A DNA stretch of 64,000 nt from an uncultured Bacteroidota bacterium (GTDB taxonomy: Bacteria; Bacteroidota; Bacteroidia; Flavobacteriales; Flavobacteriaceae), in contig CACERG010000001.1 in assembly GCA_902561795.1 (NCBI GenBank), forward strand, positions 1-64,000. The letters run 5' to 3'. The position numbers and the translations under genes were made by a program. The first letter of the stretch is position 1, and each line of letters starts with the position of its first letter. The notes under the pieces were generated by a model. The model worked only from the letters and a program-made list of their open reading frames with translations. It was not told the DNA's origin and ran no database searches. This document shows, in pieces, positions 28,657-36,799 of the stretch.

Positions 28657-28705
28657 GTGTGCTAGTTTTTTATTTTAATTTTGATGCAAATGTAATTAAA
28701 TATCA

Positions 28706-29293
28706 ATGTTTACAGGAATTATTGAAGCATTCGCGAAAGTTAAAACACTCAATAAGTTAGATGAAAATCTTCAAATAAAATTTGAATGTAACCTGGCAGA
28801 AGAATTAAAAATTGATCAGAGTGTTTCACATAACGGTGTCTGCCTTACTGTTGAAAAATGTGAGGGGAAGTACTATTCTGTTACTGCTATCAAAGAAACC
28901 TTAGATAAAACTAACCTTGGCTTTTTGCAAATTGGAGATTATGTTAACATTGAACGTTCTCTGAAAATTGGAGATAGATTAGATGGACATATTGTCCAGG
29001 GGCATGTAGATCAAATTGCAAAATGTATTTCCGCTGAGACGTTGGACGGAAGTTGGTTTTTTACATTTGAATACAATAAGAAGTCTGGTAATATGACTAT
29101 TGAAAAAGGATCAATAACAGTTAATGGAGTAAGTCTTACAGTTGTAAACTCTGAAGAAAATCGATTTTCAGTCGCTATAATACCTTACACATTTGAGCAT
29201 ACGAATTTTAAACAAATTGAAATTGGAAGTTTTGTTAATCTTGAATTTGATATGATTGGAAAATACATTGCTAAACTCCATTTAAAAGGTTAA
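28706..29293 (+). CDS. ribE: Riboflavin synthase (alpha chain)
   Basis: Dismutates two 6,7-dimethyl-8-ribityllumazine molecules to riboflavin. The 195-residue protein has the duplicated lumazine-binding repeats: MFTGIIE, VSHNGVCLTVE and GHIVQGHVD in the first half, SITVNGVSLTVV and a second barrel in the rest. The 49 bp leader leaves no space for an FMN riboswitch. A Na+/H+ antiporter gene follows after 29 bp. Confidence 0.95.
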   Translation: MFTGIIEAFAKVKTLNKLDENLQIKFECNLAEELKIDQSVSHNGVCLTVEKCEGKYYSVTAIKETLDKTNLGFLQIGDYVNIERSLKIGDRLDGHIVQGHVDQIAKCISAETLDGSWFFTFEYNKKSGNMTIEKGSITVNGVSLTVVNSEENRFSVAIIPYTFEHTNFKQIEIGSFVNLEFDMIGKYIAKLHLKG

Positions 29294-29322
29294 TTTTTTA
29301 TCTTTAGTAAAAACTAAATCAA

Positions 29323-30591
29323 ATGAATTTTCTAGAACTTGCAACTGTATTATTGTTACTTGCCTCAATTTTTTCAATTATAAATCTTCGCCTTTTAAAG
29401 CTTCCCCAGACAATAGGTCTAATGGTTTTGGCTATCGTTTTATCTGCTGTTGTCTTATTTGCAGGTTTAATTGAACCTGACTTATTAAAATTTGCAACCT
29501 CATTAACTGAAGAATTTGACTTCAGCGTTCTATTAATTGACGTGATGTTGCCTTTTTTATTATTTGCTGGTGCTATTAGTGTAAATGTTCATGAACTTTT
29601 AAAAGATAAGTTAACCATACTTTTGTTAGCAAGCTTTGGTGTTGTTTTCTCAACTTTTGTAGTTGGAACAGGTCTTTTTTGGTTAACACAACAATCACTT
29701 TTTGGGCTATCTGATCTAGGTTTAACTTATGTTGACTGTTTGCTTTTTGGTGCTCTAATAGCTCCCACAGACCCCATAGCGGTTTTAGCAATGGTCAAAA
29801 AAATGAATCTCTCCTCAATAACAGAAACTAGAATTGCCGGAGAATCACTTTTCAATGACGGAATCGGAGTAGTTGTTTTTTTGACTCTTCTAAGTATGAA
29901 GGCTGAAGGTATAGAAAATATTAGCCTTGCAAGCGTTGGGTCATTATTTGCTACAGAAGTTATCGGAGGAGTATTACTCGGTGCTATAATGGGATTTTTA
30001 GGCTTGAAACTGGTTAAATATATAGAAAATGAACATGTTGAATTGGAAGTTTTGATTACACTTTCTATGGTATTATTAGTTCCTGTAATTTCTCATATAT
30101 TTCATTTTTCTGCTGTATTAGGTGTCGTGGTTATGGGGCTTTTTCTTAATCAAAATATAGATGGTGACAAAAAGGCTGAGGGACTACAAAGAGTTATGGG
30201 TGACTACGTTTATAAATTTTGGCACCTTCTTGATGAAACGTTAAATGCAATATTATTTATCCTAATCGGATTAGAGGTAATTCCTATTTTGCAAAATTTT
30301 GATTTCTCTTATCTAATTATTGTTATTGTTATGATTGTGATAGTTGTTGTTTCTAGGGGAATTGGGGTATTTGTTCCAATAAAAATTCTTTCTATTAAAA
30401 AAAGTTTTGAAAAAAATACTGCACTTATCATAACATGGGGAGGACTCAGAGGGGGACTAAGTATAGCATTGGCATTAAACTTACCCAATAGCATTGGCGC
30501 AGGAAAAGACCTTATTTTAATACTTACTTATGGAGTTGTTTTATTTACAATTTTGGTTCAGGGATTGACCTTGAAAAAAATAGTTAAATAA
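29323..30591 (+). CDS. Sodium:proton antiporter (CPA1/NhaP type)
   Basis: A 422-residue integral membrane protein with about 12 hydrophobic segments. The CPA1 ion-binding motifs are clear: GALIAPTDPIAVLAMVKKM and AGESLFNDGIGVVVFL, with ITWGGLRGGLSIALAL near the end. It exchanges Na+ (or K+) for H+, sensible for a marine cell. The ribE gene lies 29 bp upstream. Its stop is directly followed by the promoter of the small leader unit at 30592. Confidence 0.93.
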   Translation: MNFLELATVLLLLASIFSIINLRLLKLPQTIGLMVLAIVLSAVVLFAGLIEPDLLKFATSLTEEFDFSVLLIDVMLPFLLFAGAISVNVHELLKDKLTILLLASFGVVFSTFVVGTGLFWLTQQSLFGLSDLGLTYVDCLLFGALIAPTDPIAVLAMVKKMNLSSITETRIAGESLFNDGIGVVVFLTLLSMKAEGIENISLASVGSLFATEVIGGVLLGAIMGFLGLKLVKYIENEHVELEVLITLSMVLLVPVISHIFHFSAVLGVVVMGLFLNQNIDGDKKAEGLQRVMGDYVYKFWHLLDETLNAILFILIGLEVIPILQNFDFSYLIIVIVMIVIVVVSRGIGVFVPIKILSIKKSFEKNTALIITWGGLRGGLSIALALNLPNSIGAGKDLILILTYGVVLFTILVQGLTLKKIVK

Positions 30592-30623
30592 TTTGAAAAC
30601 CATTAAAGTGGTAGTTATATTTG
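30592..30623 (+). promoter_or_regulatory. Bacteroidota-type promoter of the small leader unit
   Basis: TTTG at 30592-30595 and TATATTTG at 30616-30623, 20 bp apart, match the -33 TTTG / -7 TAnnTTTG promoter of the primary sigma factor in this phylum. A transcript would begin near 30630, just after the antiporter gene. This is the best promoter match I found in the window. Confidence 0.7.
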
Positions 30624-30669
30624 ATGTGAGTAGTTTATGCTGTGACAACAGTGATGTCTAACCAAATTT

Positions 30670-30680
30670 GAAAGGAGGTG
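30670..30680 (+). promoter_or_regulatory. Extended Shine-Dalgarno sequence, unusual for this phylum
   Basis: GAAAGGAGGTG is complementary over 11 nt to the conserved 3' end of 16S rRNA (CACCTCCTTTC), with the GGAGG core 5 nt before the ATG at 30684. Other genes in this window lack such a site, in line with the phylum, whose ribosomes normally hide the anti-Shine-Dalgarno. Confidence 0.8.
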
Positions 30681-30683
30681 TCT

Positions 30684-30746
30684 ATGTCTTATTATAATCA
30701 TTTAAGGAATTCGAGACAGCAGGTACCCAATTGCGGTCTGCTGTAG
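30684..30746 (+). CDS. Predicted 20-residue leader peptide or small protein
   Basis: ATG at 30684, TAG at 30744-30746. The peptide (start MSYYNHLRNS, end PNCGLL) is polar with one Cys and no run of a single amino acid that would suggest classical amino-acid attenuation. Support comes from the ideal Shine-Dalgarno spacing and from the hairpin overlapping its stop, not from homology. It may be a regulatory uORF whose translation sets the fate of the downstream terminator. Confidence 0.5.
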   Translation: MSYYNHLRNSRQQVPNCGLL

Positions 30747-30763
30747 CTTTCCTTATCTATTAC

Positions 30764-30792
30764 AAAAGCGGATCGATGGATCCGCTTTTTTT
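30764..30792 (+). terminator. Strong rho-independent terminator
   Basis: Perfect 11-bp stem AAAAGCGGATC / GATCCGCTTTT (30764-30774 with 30779-30789), loop GATG, T-run to 30792. It closes the small leader unit and lies immediately before the oxygenase ATG. Confidence 0.85.
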
Positions 30793-30798
30793 ATTGAA

Positions 30799-31749
30799 AT
30801 GAACAACATTCCTAAAGCAAACTTAGAAGATTTCACTTCTAAAAATTCAAAAACGAAAAAATTATTTGTCAAAAAAATTGGCATAGCATTTCAAGAAATT
30901 GGGTTTCTTGTCTTAAAAGGTCACTTCCTAAGCAGCTCACTTCAAGAAAATCTTTATAAGGAAATTCGTGATTTTTTTAATCTATCTGATGAAATCAAAT
31001 CATCATATGAAATTAAAGATGGAGGAAGTCAAAGAGGTTATACTGGATTTGGAAAAGAGAGTGCAGCTGGTAGGTCAGTTGGTGATTTAAAGGAGTTTTG
31101 GCATTTCGGTCAGGATTTAAATACAAAGAAATATCTCAAAAAAAAATACGCAGAAAATATAAAAGTTAAAGAATTAAAAAATTTTAATCACGTTGGCAAT
31201 TTAGCCTTTTTGGAATTAGAGAGAACTGCAAAATTAGTACTTCGAGCTTTAGCTATTTTTTTAAATCTAGACGAATTTTATTTTGACAAATTCGTTGATG
31301 GTGGAAATTCTATCTTAAGGGCAATACATTATCCTCCAATCAAAGAAAACCCAAAAGAAGCTGAACGGGCTGCAGCACACAGTGATATCAACTTGATTAC
31401 GTTATTAATGGGTGCTCAAGGTGGAGGTTTACAAGTTTTAAATCGAAAAAATCAGTGGATAGAAGCTGTTGCAGAAAAAGACGAATTGATAATTAATATT
31501 GGAGACATGCTCTCAAGATTAACAAATAATTTTTTCCCTTCTACTCTGCATCGAGTTGTAAATCCTCCAAAGAAATTTTGGGGTAGCTCCCGATATTCAG
31601 TCCCCTTTTTTATGCATCCAATACCAGAAATGCCATTGAACTGCTTACCTTATACTTCCAATAAGAAAAATTTAAAGAAATATGATGACATTTTAGCAGG
31701 CGAATTTTTAAACCAAAGATTAAAAGAACTAGGTTTAATCAAAAACTAG
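30799..31749 (+). CDS. 2-oxoglutarate/Fe(II)-dependent oxygenase, isopenicillin N synthase-like
   Basis: A 316-residue oxygenase of the IPNS-like family. The Fe(II) facial triad is visible as H194-x-D196 (AAHSDINLITLLMG) and H251 (STLHRVVNPP), and the 2-oxoglutarate-binding R265-x-S267 lies in SSRYSVPFF. The N-terminal DIOX_N part includes the IAFQEIGFLVLKGH segment. Relatives oxidise small molecules; the substrate is unknown. It starts 6 nt after a strong terminator, so expression probably needs read-through from the promoter at 30592 or an undetected one. I see nothing in the 142 bp after it. Confidence 0.9.
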   Translation: MNNIPKANLEDFTSKNSKTKKLFVKKIGIAFQEIGFLVLKGHFLSSSLQENLYKEIRDFFNLSDEIKSSYEIKDGGSQRGYTGFGKESAAGRSVGDLKEFWHFGQDLNTKKYLKKKYAENIKVKELKNFNHVGNLAFLELERTAKLVLRALAIFLNLDEFYFDKFVDGGNSILRAIHYPPIKENPKEAERAAAHSDINLITLLMGAQGGGLQVLNRKNQWIEAVAEKDELIINIGDMLSRLTNNFFPSTLHRVVNPPKKFWGSSRYSVPFFMHPIPEMPLNCLPYTSNKKNLKKYDDILAGEFLNQRLKELGLIKN

Positions 31750-31891
31750 GTTTATTAATTTACTTGAAGTAGGCTAGTTGACGAGGTGTGACCATCCTTG
31801 CCTTTAAGAGTGGTGAAACAAAACAAAATATCAATATTAAAATTTTAATTGCTTTAATAGTTTTAACTTATTTTATTTTGACTGAATAGGA

Positions 31892-33085
31892 TTAATAAAA
31901 AGTAGATTTCATTTCTTCATGTACACCCCTACCTAAAGCAGCTAAAAATGGGATTCCAATTTCGTCATATTCATAGATATCGTCGTTATAAATCATATTC
32001 TCATTAACTAAAATTGTTGCCGTGAGGAAGAATTCAATTTTATTTTTTTCATCTTTTATGTAGGCAACATCTGTTACCGTACCGTAAGCTTGCCCAACTT
32101 TATTAAATATTCTAATCTCAGGTATCATTGCGCCTTTTTTATCTCCATAAATAAAAAACTTACAATAACTATCCCAATGTTTTCCATCATTATAATTAGG
32201 ATCATTACTTTCTAATGTAGTTCTGCTCATCCAATGTCTTAAAAATTTATAATCCGCTTTAGTCAAATTGAAAAGTTCTTTTTCTGTAAAAGCTTCAGGG
32301 AAAATTATTCTTTTAAGAATACCCTCTAGGTTACGTATCGAAATTCTATTTTTTCTTTCAAAATTCATTGGTTCGAAGACAATGTTTTTGGACTTTATAT
32401 GTCCAATTCCCTTCAAATTACCCTCCAAATTATTTATTTTCAAATCAACCAAAGCACTTATGGAGGGCTGATGGTAAATAATTTTTTGATTTTCATTCAA
32501 AAAAGTAAATCCCCAAGTGTTAATATTATCTGCTCCAAAAAGAAATTTATGGTAAAGCCAAGTATTACTTAAACCTCTTTGAGCTAATTCTTTATTGATA
32601 TAGTCAGTACCTAAGAAATCGAAAAGATAATTATATGCATTATCGTCGCTAACTAAAAAAATCTTTTTTATTAGATGATTTATAGTTAGAATTCCTTTAA
32701 AATGAGTTGAATCCGTTTTAACCAAAATTTCCCCATTTTTGTCAGTTATAAAAAAAGGGGTGTCTCCAGAAATTTGAAGCCCATCTGATCTTAATTCATT
32801 TAATTTCTGAAGTGAAAGTATTGCTATTGGAAGTTTAGCTGTACTTGCAGGATAAAAATAACGGCCTTCATCAAGTTGAAATGTATTTTCTTTAAATGCA
32901 GCTTTACCGGAATCATCTCTTTTAATTTGAGTTAAAAGAATTTGTAGCTCGTGTTTTTCTTTATTTTTTAAGACTTTTTGTAACTCATCAATATTTTTGT
33001 TTAATACTTTATCTAAAACCGTAGGAGAAGTACTACAACTAATTATAAAAGAAATAGAAAAAACAATAATAAAATTTTTTATCAT
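31892..33085 (-). CDS. Beta-lactamase-like serine hydrolase, lipoprotein
   Basis: A 397-residue exported protein with a lipoprotein signal (FIISC, Cys17). The class A beta-lactamase fold motifs are S81-T-A-K84 (active-site SxxK), S146-D-D in place of the usual SDN, and K-V-G in FNKVGQAYGTV for the KTG box. Proteins of this Bacteroidota family are mostly not resistance enzymes; hydrolase activity on a cell-wall or small ester/amide substrate is possible. It is last in a minus-strand run with the nucleotidyltransferase, GHMP kinase and GH109-like genes (44 bp gap). Confidence 0.85.
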   Translation of the reverse strand: MIKNFIIVFSISFIISCSTSPTVLDKVLNKNIDELQKVLKNKEKHELQILLTQIKRDDSGKAAFKENTFQLDEGRYFYPASTAKLPIAILSLQKLNELRSDGLQISGDTPFFITDKNGEILVKTDSTHFKGILTINHLIKKIFLVSDDNAYNYLFDFLGTDYINKELAQRGLSNTWLYHKFLFGADNINTWGFTFLNENQKIIYHQPSISALVDLKINNLEGNLKGIGHIKSKNIVFEPMNFERKNRISIRNLEGILKRIIFPEAFTEKELFNLTKADYKFLRHWMSRTTLESNDPNYNDGKHWDSYCKFFIYGDKKGAMIPEIRIFNKVGQAYGTVTDVAYIKDEKNKIEFFLTATILVNENMIYNDDIYEYDEIGIPFLAALGRGVHEEMKSTFY

Positions 33086-33129
33086 AAAATCATTTTAAAA
33101 CTTTTATCATGTTATTTGGCTGAATATGA

Positions 33130-33969
33130 TTATAGTAGGTTAAAACTAGCTATGTCTTCAGCTGATGTTAAATCCAAAATGTTTTCTTTCCTAGAATAAC
33201 AAATAATTTGATTAGAATCCACTTCATTCATTAATCTAATTGCTTCTGGAAGTTCTTTTTCTTTTCGGATAGGGTGAATAGTACAGTTTTTCAAATATGG
33301 ATAAAGTTTCTGACCAAAAAAACTAAACATATTCATACTTACTCTTATTTCTCCTGAGGCATCCCTACATCTTTCAACAGTTTCAGAGTTAGGTTTTTCA
33401 ATTATTCGATTCAAATATCCTAGATCATTTATATCCATCACTGCAAATTTTTTAATACGTTCATCATCAAATTTCAATCCAGATCGAGCATAGCTAATTA
33501 AAGCATGCGGCGCACTTCTCGGTTTGATTAACTGTTGAAAGGCTTCTTTTGAATACAAATTATCTCCATTGCAGACAATAAAAGTCGTATTTAGTAACTC
33601 AGGATATTGATCTACTGTTTGTTCAATCGCATCAGCTGTACCTAATGGTTTTTCATAACCTTTTTTGAGATATTGTATTGCGATTTGGATTTTTATTCCT
33701 TCAAAAGAATTATTTTTTTGCCAAGTTTCTAACCATCTTTTAAAAGCCACGTTTTCTGGACTTGTAACCAAATAAATTTTAGTTATACCTGCTGCAACGG
33801 CATTAGATAATAAATAAAAAAGTAATGGTTTTTTGGATTTGCCAAGGGGGATTAAACTCTTGTGCACTTTTACTGCTAAATTCTTTTCATCTTCAGATAG
33901 TTGACTTTGAGATAGAGAACGTTTCATTCTAGAGGATGCTCCACCAGCCATAATAATTATATTTTTCAT
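33130..33969 (-). CDS. Sugar-phosphate nucleotidyltransferase
   Basis: A 279-residue NTP-transferase-fold enzyme. The nucleotide loop is IIIMAGGASSRMKRS at the N-terminus with a basic follow-up, VHKSLIPLGKSKKPLL carries the second conserved lysine, and TTFIVCNGDNLYS gives the metal-binding Asp. It would join a sugar 1-phosphate to a nucleoside triphosphate. Its start overlaps the stop of the GHMP kinase by 4 bp, so the two probably act in sequence: kinase makes the sugar 1-phosphate, this enzyme makes the NDP-sugar. Which sugar and base is not evident. Confidence 0.87.
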   Translation of the reverse strand: MKNIIIMAGGASSRMKRSLSQSQLSEDEKNLAVKVHKSLIPLGKSKKPLLFYLLSNAVAAGITKIYLVTSPENVAFKRWLETWQKNNSFEGIKIQIAIQYLKKGYEKPLGTADAIEQTVDQYPELLNTTFIVCNGDNLYSKEAFQQLIKPRSAPHALISYARSGLKFDDERIKKFAVMDINDLGYLNRIIEKPNSETVERCRDASGEIRVSMNMFSFFGQKLYPYLKNCTIHPIRKEKELPEAIRLMNEVDSNQIICYSRKENILDLTSAEDIASFNLL

Positions 33970-35024
33970 ATAGGGGTTGTTAAATTGATTTCATAGGCAG
34001 CTTTAGCTCCATTATTTAAAAAAGCTTTAATTACATTTTCTTTTGATTTTTCAGATACAATAGCTACCATACACCCACCTCCTCCTGAGCCAATAATTTT
34101 TGTTCCTAAAGCTCCTGCCTTTCTTGCAGCTTGCATTTGTAATTTCATTTTTTTAGGTGTATTTTGAATTCTTTCTTGTAATATTTTTTGATGAGAATCC
34201 ATCCAAGCTCCTAATTTCTCTAAATCCAAAGGACCTAGTTTTAGCATTTTTCTTGCCTTTTGTGTTAATATGTGATTAAAAATAGTTGCATACCAATGAT
34301 CCCGATATATTTCAGGTACAAATGCTAAATACTCATGATAATCAGCTTCATCTGCTTTGAAAATATCAAAATCTGGAACTTTTTTCTTTACTGCATTAAT
34401 CGATGCCTCGGCATAGGCTCTAGCATTTTGAAGAATGCTCAAGGTTTTTTTAGCAATTCCAGATTCAGCAATCACTAAACTTCCAATATCAGGATTTAGT
34501 CTCTCCATTTGAGTTGTTTTTGTATCTATATACAACAGGCCCTTTTGGGATATGGTGTATTGATCCATCAATCCTCCTGGTTGATTAAAAAATTCAGATT
34601 CTGCTTCGTAAGCCCATTTACCGATTTGCAGATCAGTAATCTCAGGTTTATGATCTTGTATTGAAATTAAAAAACGTATCCATGCAACCACTAATGCTGA
34701 AGAACTAGATATACCAGCATTAATAGGTATTTCACCATATATTTTAATATTATAACCCTGATTGAATAAAAAGCCTGCTCTTTTTAGTATGTCTAATGCA
34801 GAAAGAAAATAATCTCCATTTTTTATTTTATTGTATCTTTTATTGAGATCAATATTTATAACTTCTTTTATATCAATTAGTTCTAAAAAAAAGGATTTTT
34901 TATTTATTGGCTTGCCTTCAATATGGATAAATCTGTCAATGGTTCCTGCAATTACAGGCAAATTTAAATAGTCTTGATGGTCTCCAAAAAAACAAATACG
35001 TGCGGGTGCTTCAACTTTTATCAC
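33966..35024 (-). CDS. GHMP family sugar kinase
   Basis: A 352-residue kinase with the GHMP motifs: substrate-side ARICFFGDHQDYLNLP (galactokinase-like GEHTDY position reads GDHQDY), ATP loop INAGISSSSALVVAW, GGLMDQYTISQ with the likely catalytic Asp, and C-terminal GSGGGGCMVAIV. It resembles bacterial sugar-1-kinases of salvage pathways (fucose, galactose, heptose types). The 4-bp overlap with a nucleotidyltransferase gene and the upstream secreted GH109-like gene suggest salvage of a sugar released outside the cytoplasm (inference). Confidence 0.88.
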   Translation of the reverse strand: MIKVEAPARICFFGDHQDYLNLPVIAGTIDRFIHIEGKPINKKSFFLELIDIKEVINIDLNKRYNKIKNGDYFLSALDILKRAGFLFNQGYNIKIYGEIPINAGISSSSALVVAWIRFLISIQDHKPEITDLQIGKWAYEAESEFFNQPGGLMDQYTISQKGLLYIDTKTTQMERLNPDIGSLVIAESGIAKKTLSILQNARAYAEASINAVKKKVPDFDIFKADEADYHEYLAFVPEIYRDHWYATIFNHILTQKARKMLKLGPLDLEKLGAWMDSHQKILQERIQNTPKKMKLQMQAARKAGALGTKIIGSGGGGCMVAIVSEKSKENVIKAFLNNGAKAAYEINLTTPI

Positions 35025-35038
35025 TCTTATGTGTAAAA

Positions 35039-36439
35039 TTAGGATACAATTGCTAAAGGATTTGTTTTACTCCAAGCCCCTCTTGTAAAGTCTGGAAATT
35101 TTTGAGGCATTCCTCCCTGAGTCACAGAGGCCTCACTTAAAGGGGAAACAGCACTCCAAAAACATCCCTCATACACATTTTGATCCAGGGGCATCCCTTC
35201 CCTTAAGCATTCTATAATACGGTATCGCATTATAAAATCCATACCCCCATGGTCACCGACATGATTTTTTTCTCTCAAATTACCTATTCTTTTAAATAAA
35301 GGGTGTTCATATTTGGCATATAGAGTTTCTAATTGATCGCCTTGTGCCCAAGTATGATGATCTTTATTTGCTCCAGGAACACCTCCCTCTAATGCAACCC
35401 TAGTTGGATAGCCCGCTAATGTACCTTTTGTCCCTTGGATGAGATTAAGTCTAGAATAAGGCCTGGGGCTTGTTTCGTCCCACTGAACCATTATAGTTCT
35501 TCCTAAATTTGTCTTAATAATTGATGTATTTAAATCTCCACCTTTATAATCTAGATTATTCCACTTGTGCCCTTTAGCATAATTTTTTTGAGCATATAAC
35601 TTCCTCCCAATGGCTGGAGTAGAGAATGAAACAATTGTGTTAAATTGATCTTCTCCTCTAGAAAGATTCATGTATTGCGCAACAGGTCCTAATCCGTGTG
35701 TGGGGTAAAGATTCCCATTTCTTTTTGAATAATGATGCGTTCGCCAAGAACCGGTTCCCCTCTGTTGTTCTTCCATTTGAAAACGAAGCTCATGAATATA
35801 AGCTGCTTCTGCATGAAGTAAATCGCCAATTATTCCTTTACGGCATAAATTAAGATATAAAAGTTCCTCTCTTCCATAATTAACATTTTCCATCATCATG
35901 CAGTGCTTTTGTGTTTTTTCTGAGGTATTCACTATTTCCCACATTTCTTTAATTGTAACCCCTATAGGAACCTCGACAAATGCGTGAGCCCCATTTTTCA
36001 TAGACTCAATTGCCATTTTTGCATGATTATTCCAGTTAGTAGCAATAATTACTGCGTCTGGCTTAATGTCTACAAGCATTTTTTCCCATTGATCTTCACT
36101 CCCAAAATACCTTGCTATATTTTGATGTCTTTTGGAATCAATTTCTTTACAAGATGAAACTGACTTATCTACCAAATCTTCGTAAAGATCTGCTATACCA
36201 ACAATTTCTGTGCCTTCTATCGCTGCAAATTGTTCGATGTGACCTGAGCCCCGAGCTCCAACACCTATAACTGCTATACGGACAGTTTCTAGTTTTGGTG
36301 CTGAAAAATCTCCCATATATTTACCCCCGGAAGATGTTTTTTCATATTCGTCATAGCAAGCTAAATTTACCGCACTGTAAATGGAGGCTGCTGTAAGGCT
36401 AGATTTTTTTATGAAATTTCTACGATTCAAATTTTTCAT
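35039..36439 (-). CDS. Gfo/Idh/MocA protein of GH109 (alpha-N-acetylgalactosaminidase) type, Tat-exported
   Basis: A 466-residue protein with a twin-arginine leader (NRRNFIKKSSLTAASIY), then a Rossmann domain (VIGVGARGSGHIEQF) and the GH109 pattern: IIATNWNNHAKMAIESMKNG, AFVEVPIGVTIKEMW, HCMMMENVNYGREELL, GDLLHAEAAYIHELR and YPTHGLGPVAQYM. GH109 enzymes use bound NAD+ to cleave alpha-GalNAc. The match to this family is strong over the whole length, but GalNAc specificity is inferred. It is first in a minus-strand unit with a GHMP kinase 14 bp downstream. Confidence 0.88.
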   Translation of the reverse strand: MKNLNRRNFIKKSSLTAASIYSAVNLACYDEYEKTSSGGKYMGDFSAPKLETVRIAVIGVGARGSGHIEQFAAIEGTEIVGIADLYEDLVDKSVSSCKEIDSKRHQNIARYFGSEDQWEKMLVDIKPDAVIIATNWNNHAKMAIESMKNGAHAFVEVPIGVTIKEMWEIVNTSEKTQKHCMMMENVNYGREELLYLNLCRKGIIGDLLHAEAAYIHELRFQMEEQQRGTGSWRTHHYSKRNGNLYPTHGLGPVAQYMNLSRGEDQFNTIVSFSTPAIGRKLYAQKNYAKGHKWNNLDYKGGDLNTSIIKTNLGRTIMVQWDETSPRPYSRLNLIQGTKGTLAGYPTRVALEGGVPGANKDHHTWAQGDQLETLYAKYEHPLFKRIGNLREKNHVGDHGGMDFIMRYRIIECLREGMPLDQNVYEGCFWSAVSPLSEASVTQGGMPQKFPDFTRGAWSKTNPLAIVS

Positions 36440-36559
36440 CTGTTTTACTTTACAAGGTTTTCTGTTTAATTAAAAATAGTTAAATCTTTTAGATTTCAAG
36501 TTTATTAAATTTCCAAGCGCAATCTTTTACAAATAATTTTTACTTTTAAAAAAAAAATC

Positions 36560-36649
36560 ATGGGAGTTGGTGGCATTTTTTTTGGCAGTCTTGGTCTTTG
36601 CTTAGTTATAGCTCTAATTATTGAAATAAAAGAACGACATATAAAATAA
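36560..36649 (+). CDS. Possible 29-residue single-pass membrane peptide
   Basis: ATG at 36560, TAA at 36647-36649. After a Gly-rich start it has one hydrophobic helix (FGSLGLCLVIALII) and a charged tail (EIKERHIK), a positive-inside arrangement. It is followed 4 nt later by a second mini ORF of the same kind. The A-rich upstream region fits initiation in this phylum. Coding is inferred from architecture only. Confidence 0.35.
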   Translation: MGVGGIFFGSLGLCLVIALIIEIKERHIK

Positions 36650-36653
36650 CTTT

Positions 36654-36761
36654 ATGGGTTATTTCATAAGAAATATTTTGGTTTATGGTGCTATTGCTGT
36701 TGTTTTGTGGATGCTATATAGTGGTATAAGAGGTTTGTCTAAAAAGAAAAAAAATGATTGA
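36654..36761 (+). CDS. Possible 35-residue single-pass membrane peptide
   Basis: ATG at 36654, TGA at 36759-36761. One hydrophobic helix (NILVYGAIAVVLWMLYSG) is followed by a strongly basic tail (LSKKKKND). It lies 4 nt after the 29-codon ORF and converges on a lipoprotein gene. The rest of the 360-bp gap between 36439 and 36800 shows no other gene. Confidence 0.4.
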   Translation: MGYFIRNILVYGAIAVVLWMLYSGIRGLSKKKKND

Positions 36762-36799
36762 TTTTAGCTAAATCCCAATTGCATTTTTTTAATCTGTAA

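Larger units (their letters stand above)
30630..30792 (+). ncRNA. Putative small RNA or attenuator leader with strong Shine-Dalgarno
   Basis: The predicted RNA of about 160 nt carries, in order, GAAAGGAGGTG (30670-30680), a 20-codon ORF, a 7-bp hairpin (ACAGCAG 30715-30721 with CTGCTGT 30738-30744) overlapping its stop codon, a CTTTCCTT stretch able to pair with part of the Shine-Dalgarno, and an 11-bp terminator stem with seven Ts. The terminator ends 6 nt before the oxygenase start at 30799, and I see no other promoter for that gene. Either this is a free-standing small RNA/small protein gene, or a leader that attenuates the oxygenase gene. Extents are inferred. Confidence 0.55.

Noticed and set aside
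28657-28705. FMN riboswitch before ribE
   Set aside because: Only 49 bp between divergent starts, too short, and no conserved core.
31813-31848. GTG-started mini ORF after the oxygenase
   Set aside because: Stops after 11 codons; no membrane or signal pattern.
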